From contig OX336388.2 of the NCBI GenBank assembly GCA_946902985.2, positions 296,152,526-296,216,525 on the forward strand: 64,000 bases of DNA, written 5' to 3'. The DNA is from Meconema thalassinum (lineage: Eukaryota > Arthropoda > Insecta > Orthoptera > Tettigoniidae). The notes below the pieces were generated by a model, which did not search any database, was not told the origin of the DNA, and saw only the letters and a list, made by a program, of their open reading frames with translations. This document shows, piece by piece, positions 63,751 to 64,000 of this stretch (position 1 is its first letter; each line of letters begins with the position of its first letter). A program made the translations under genes and the position numbers.

Positions 63751-64000
63751 CCCAGTATATTCTTGTGAGTCCCATTGTGAATACACTACAGTACGTCCCA
63801 CAAGCTGTGAGGGCCATGATGCTGTACGAAGTAGTAACCATGGCAACCCCACTGTGTCCTTGCTATTGACCTGTCGGAAACATCAGACAAGCGCTTTGTC
63901 ACGGAAACGCAATTAAGGAAGGAATGTGACAGACAACACTCTATATTCAACTGTGTGTCGGAGTCCGCCCGGTTCAATAATACAGCGTCGGCTCGACAAA
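63751..64000. other. No recognised element
   Basis: Window end; nothing supported. Confidence 0.4.

Overview
This 64 kb window reads as intergenic DNA from a large, repeat-rich animal genome, most likely an insect. The case rests on the mixture of elements: Ty3/gypsy, piggyBac, mariner, Tc1, pogo, hAT and Harbinger-type DNA elements, several non-LTR (LINE) families, and at least seven tRNA-derived SINE families. I found no convincing host gene, no intact functional tRNA or rRNA gene and nothing bacterial. The species cannot be settled from sequence alone. Nearly every long reading frame is a transposon remnant or low-complexity sequence. Repeat families without a known name carry private letters (A, B, C...) used consistently below.

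Layout. 1-2470: decayed mariner-type DNA transposons, a family L element and a pogo-like element (W1). 2477-12240: a Russian-doll locus in which a family B retroelement copy (B1) holds a 1.17 kb palindromic element (J), which holds a 7.7 kb Ty3/gypsy element, whose 5' LTR holds a 1.0 kb piggyBac-like element. 12934-13662: complete B copy (B2). 13943-16010: hAT element holding a 5'-truncated LINE. 16100-20200: Tc1 remnant, LINE remnant, and a mariner deletion derivative whose remaining frame encodes only the DNA-binding half of the transposase. 20568-29830: B copies, SINEs A and C, and LINE tails. 29830-33870: a jockey-like LINE interrupted by SINE E and by a 2.6 kb hAT-like element with inverted minisatellite ends. 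33863-37706: SINEs, pogo-like element W2, and a B copy carrying element R. 37911-42292: a 4.4 kb inverted-repeat element (S). 42362-46149: a tandem duplication whose two copies later received different insertions. 47574-54690: B5 inside a LINE, SINE A split by element H, inverted repeat U, and the S/R composite with SINE N. 54690-63760: L and T elements, a tyrosine-recombinase-like fragment, transposase and LINE remnants, and SINE A copies.

How it fits together. The coding pieces do not form a host pathway. What the window offers is an insertion history: many elements have visible target-site duplications and some have pre-insertion (empty) copies inside the same window, so relative ages can be read. 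Family B predates J, J predates gypsy, gypsy predates piggyBac. SINE A predates SINE C and element H. The jockey-like LINE predates SINE E and the hAT-like element. Points most worth a second look are the palindromic element J, the mariner derivative with a DNA-binding-only frame, the SINE families that share one central domain beneath different tRNA-like heads, and paired CRE-type palindromes in element R.
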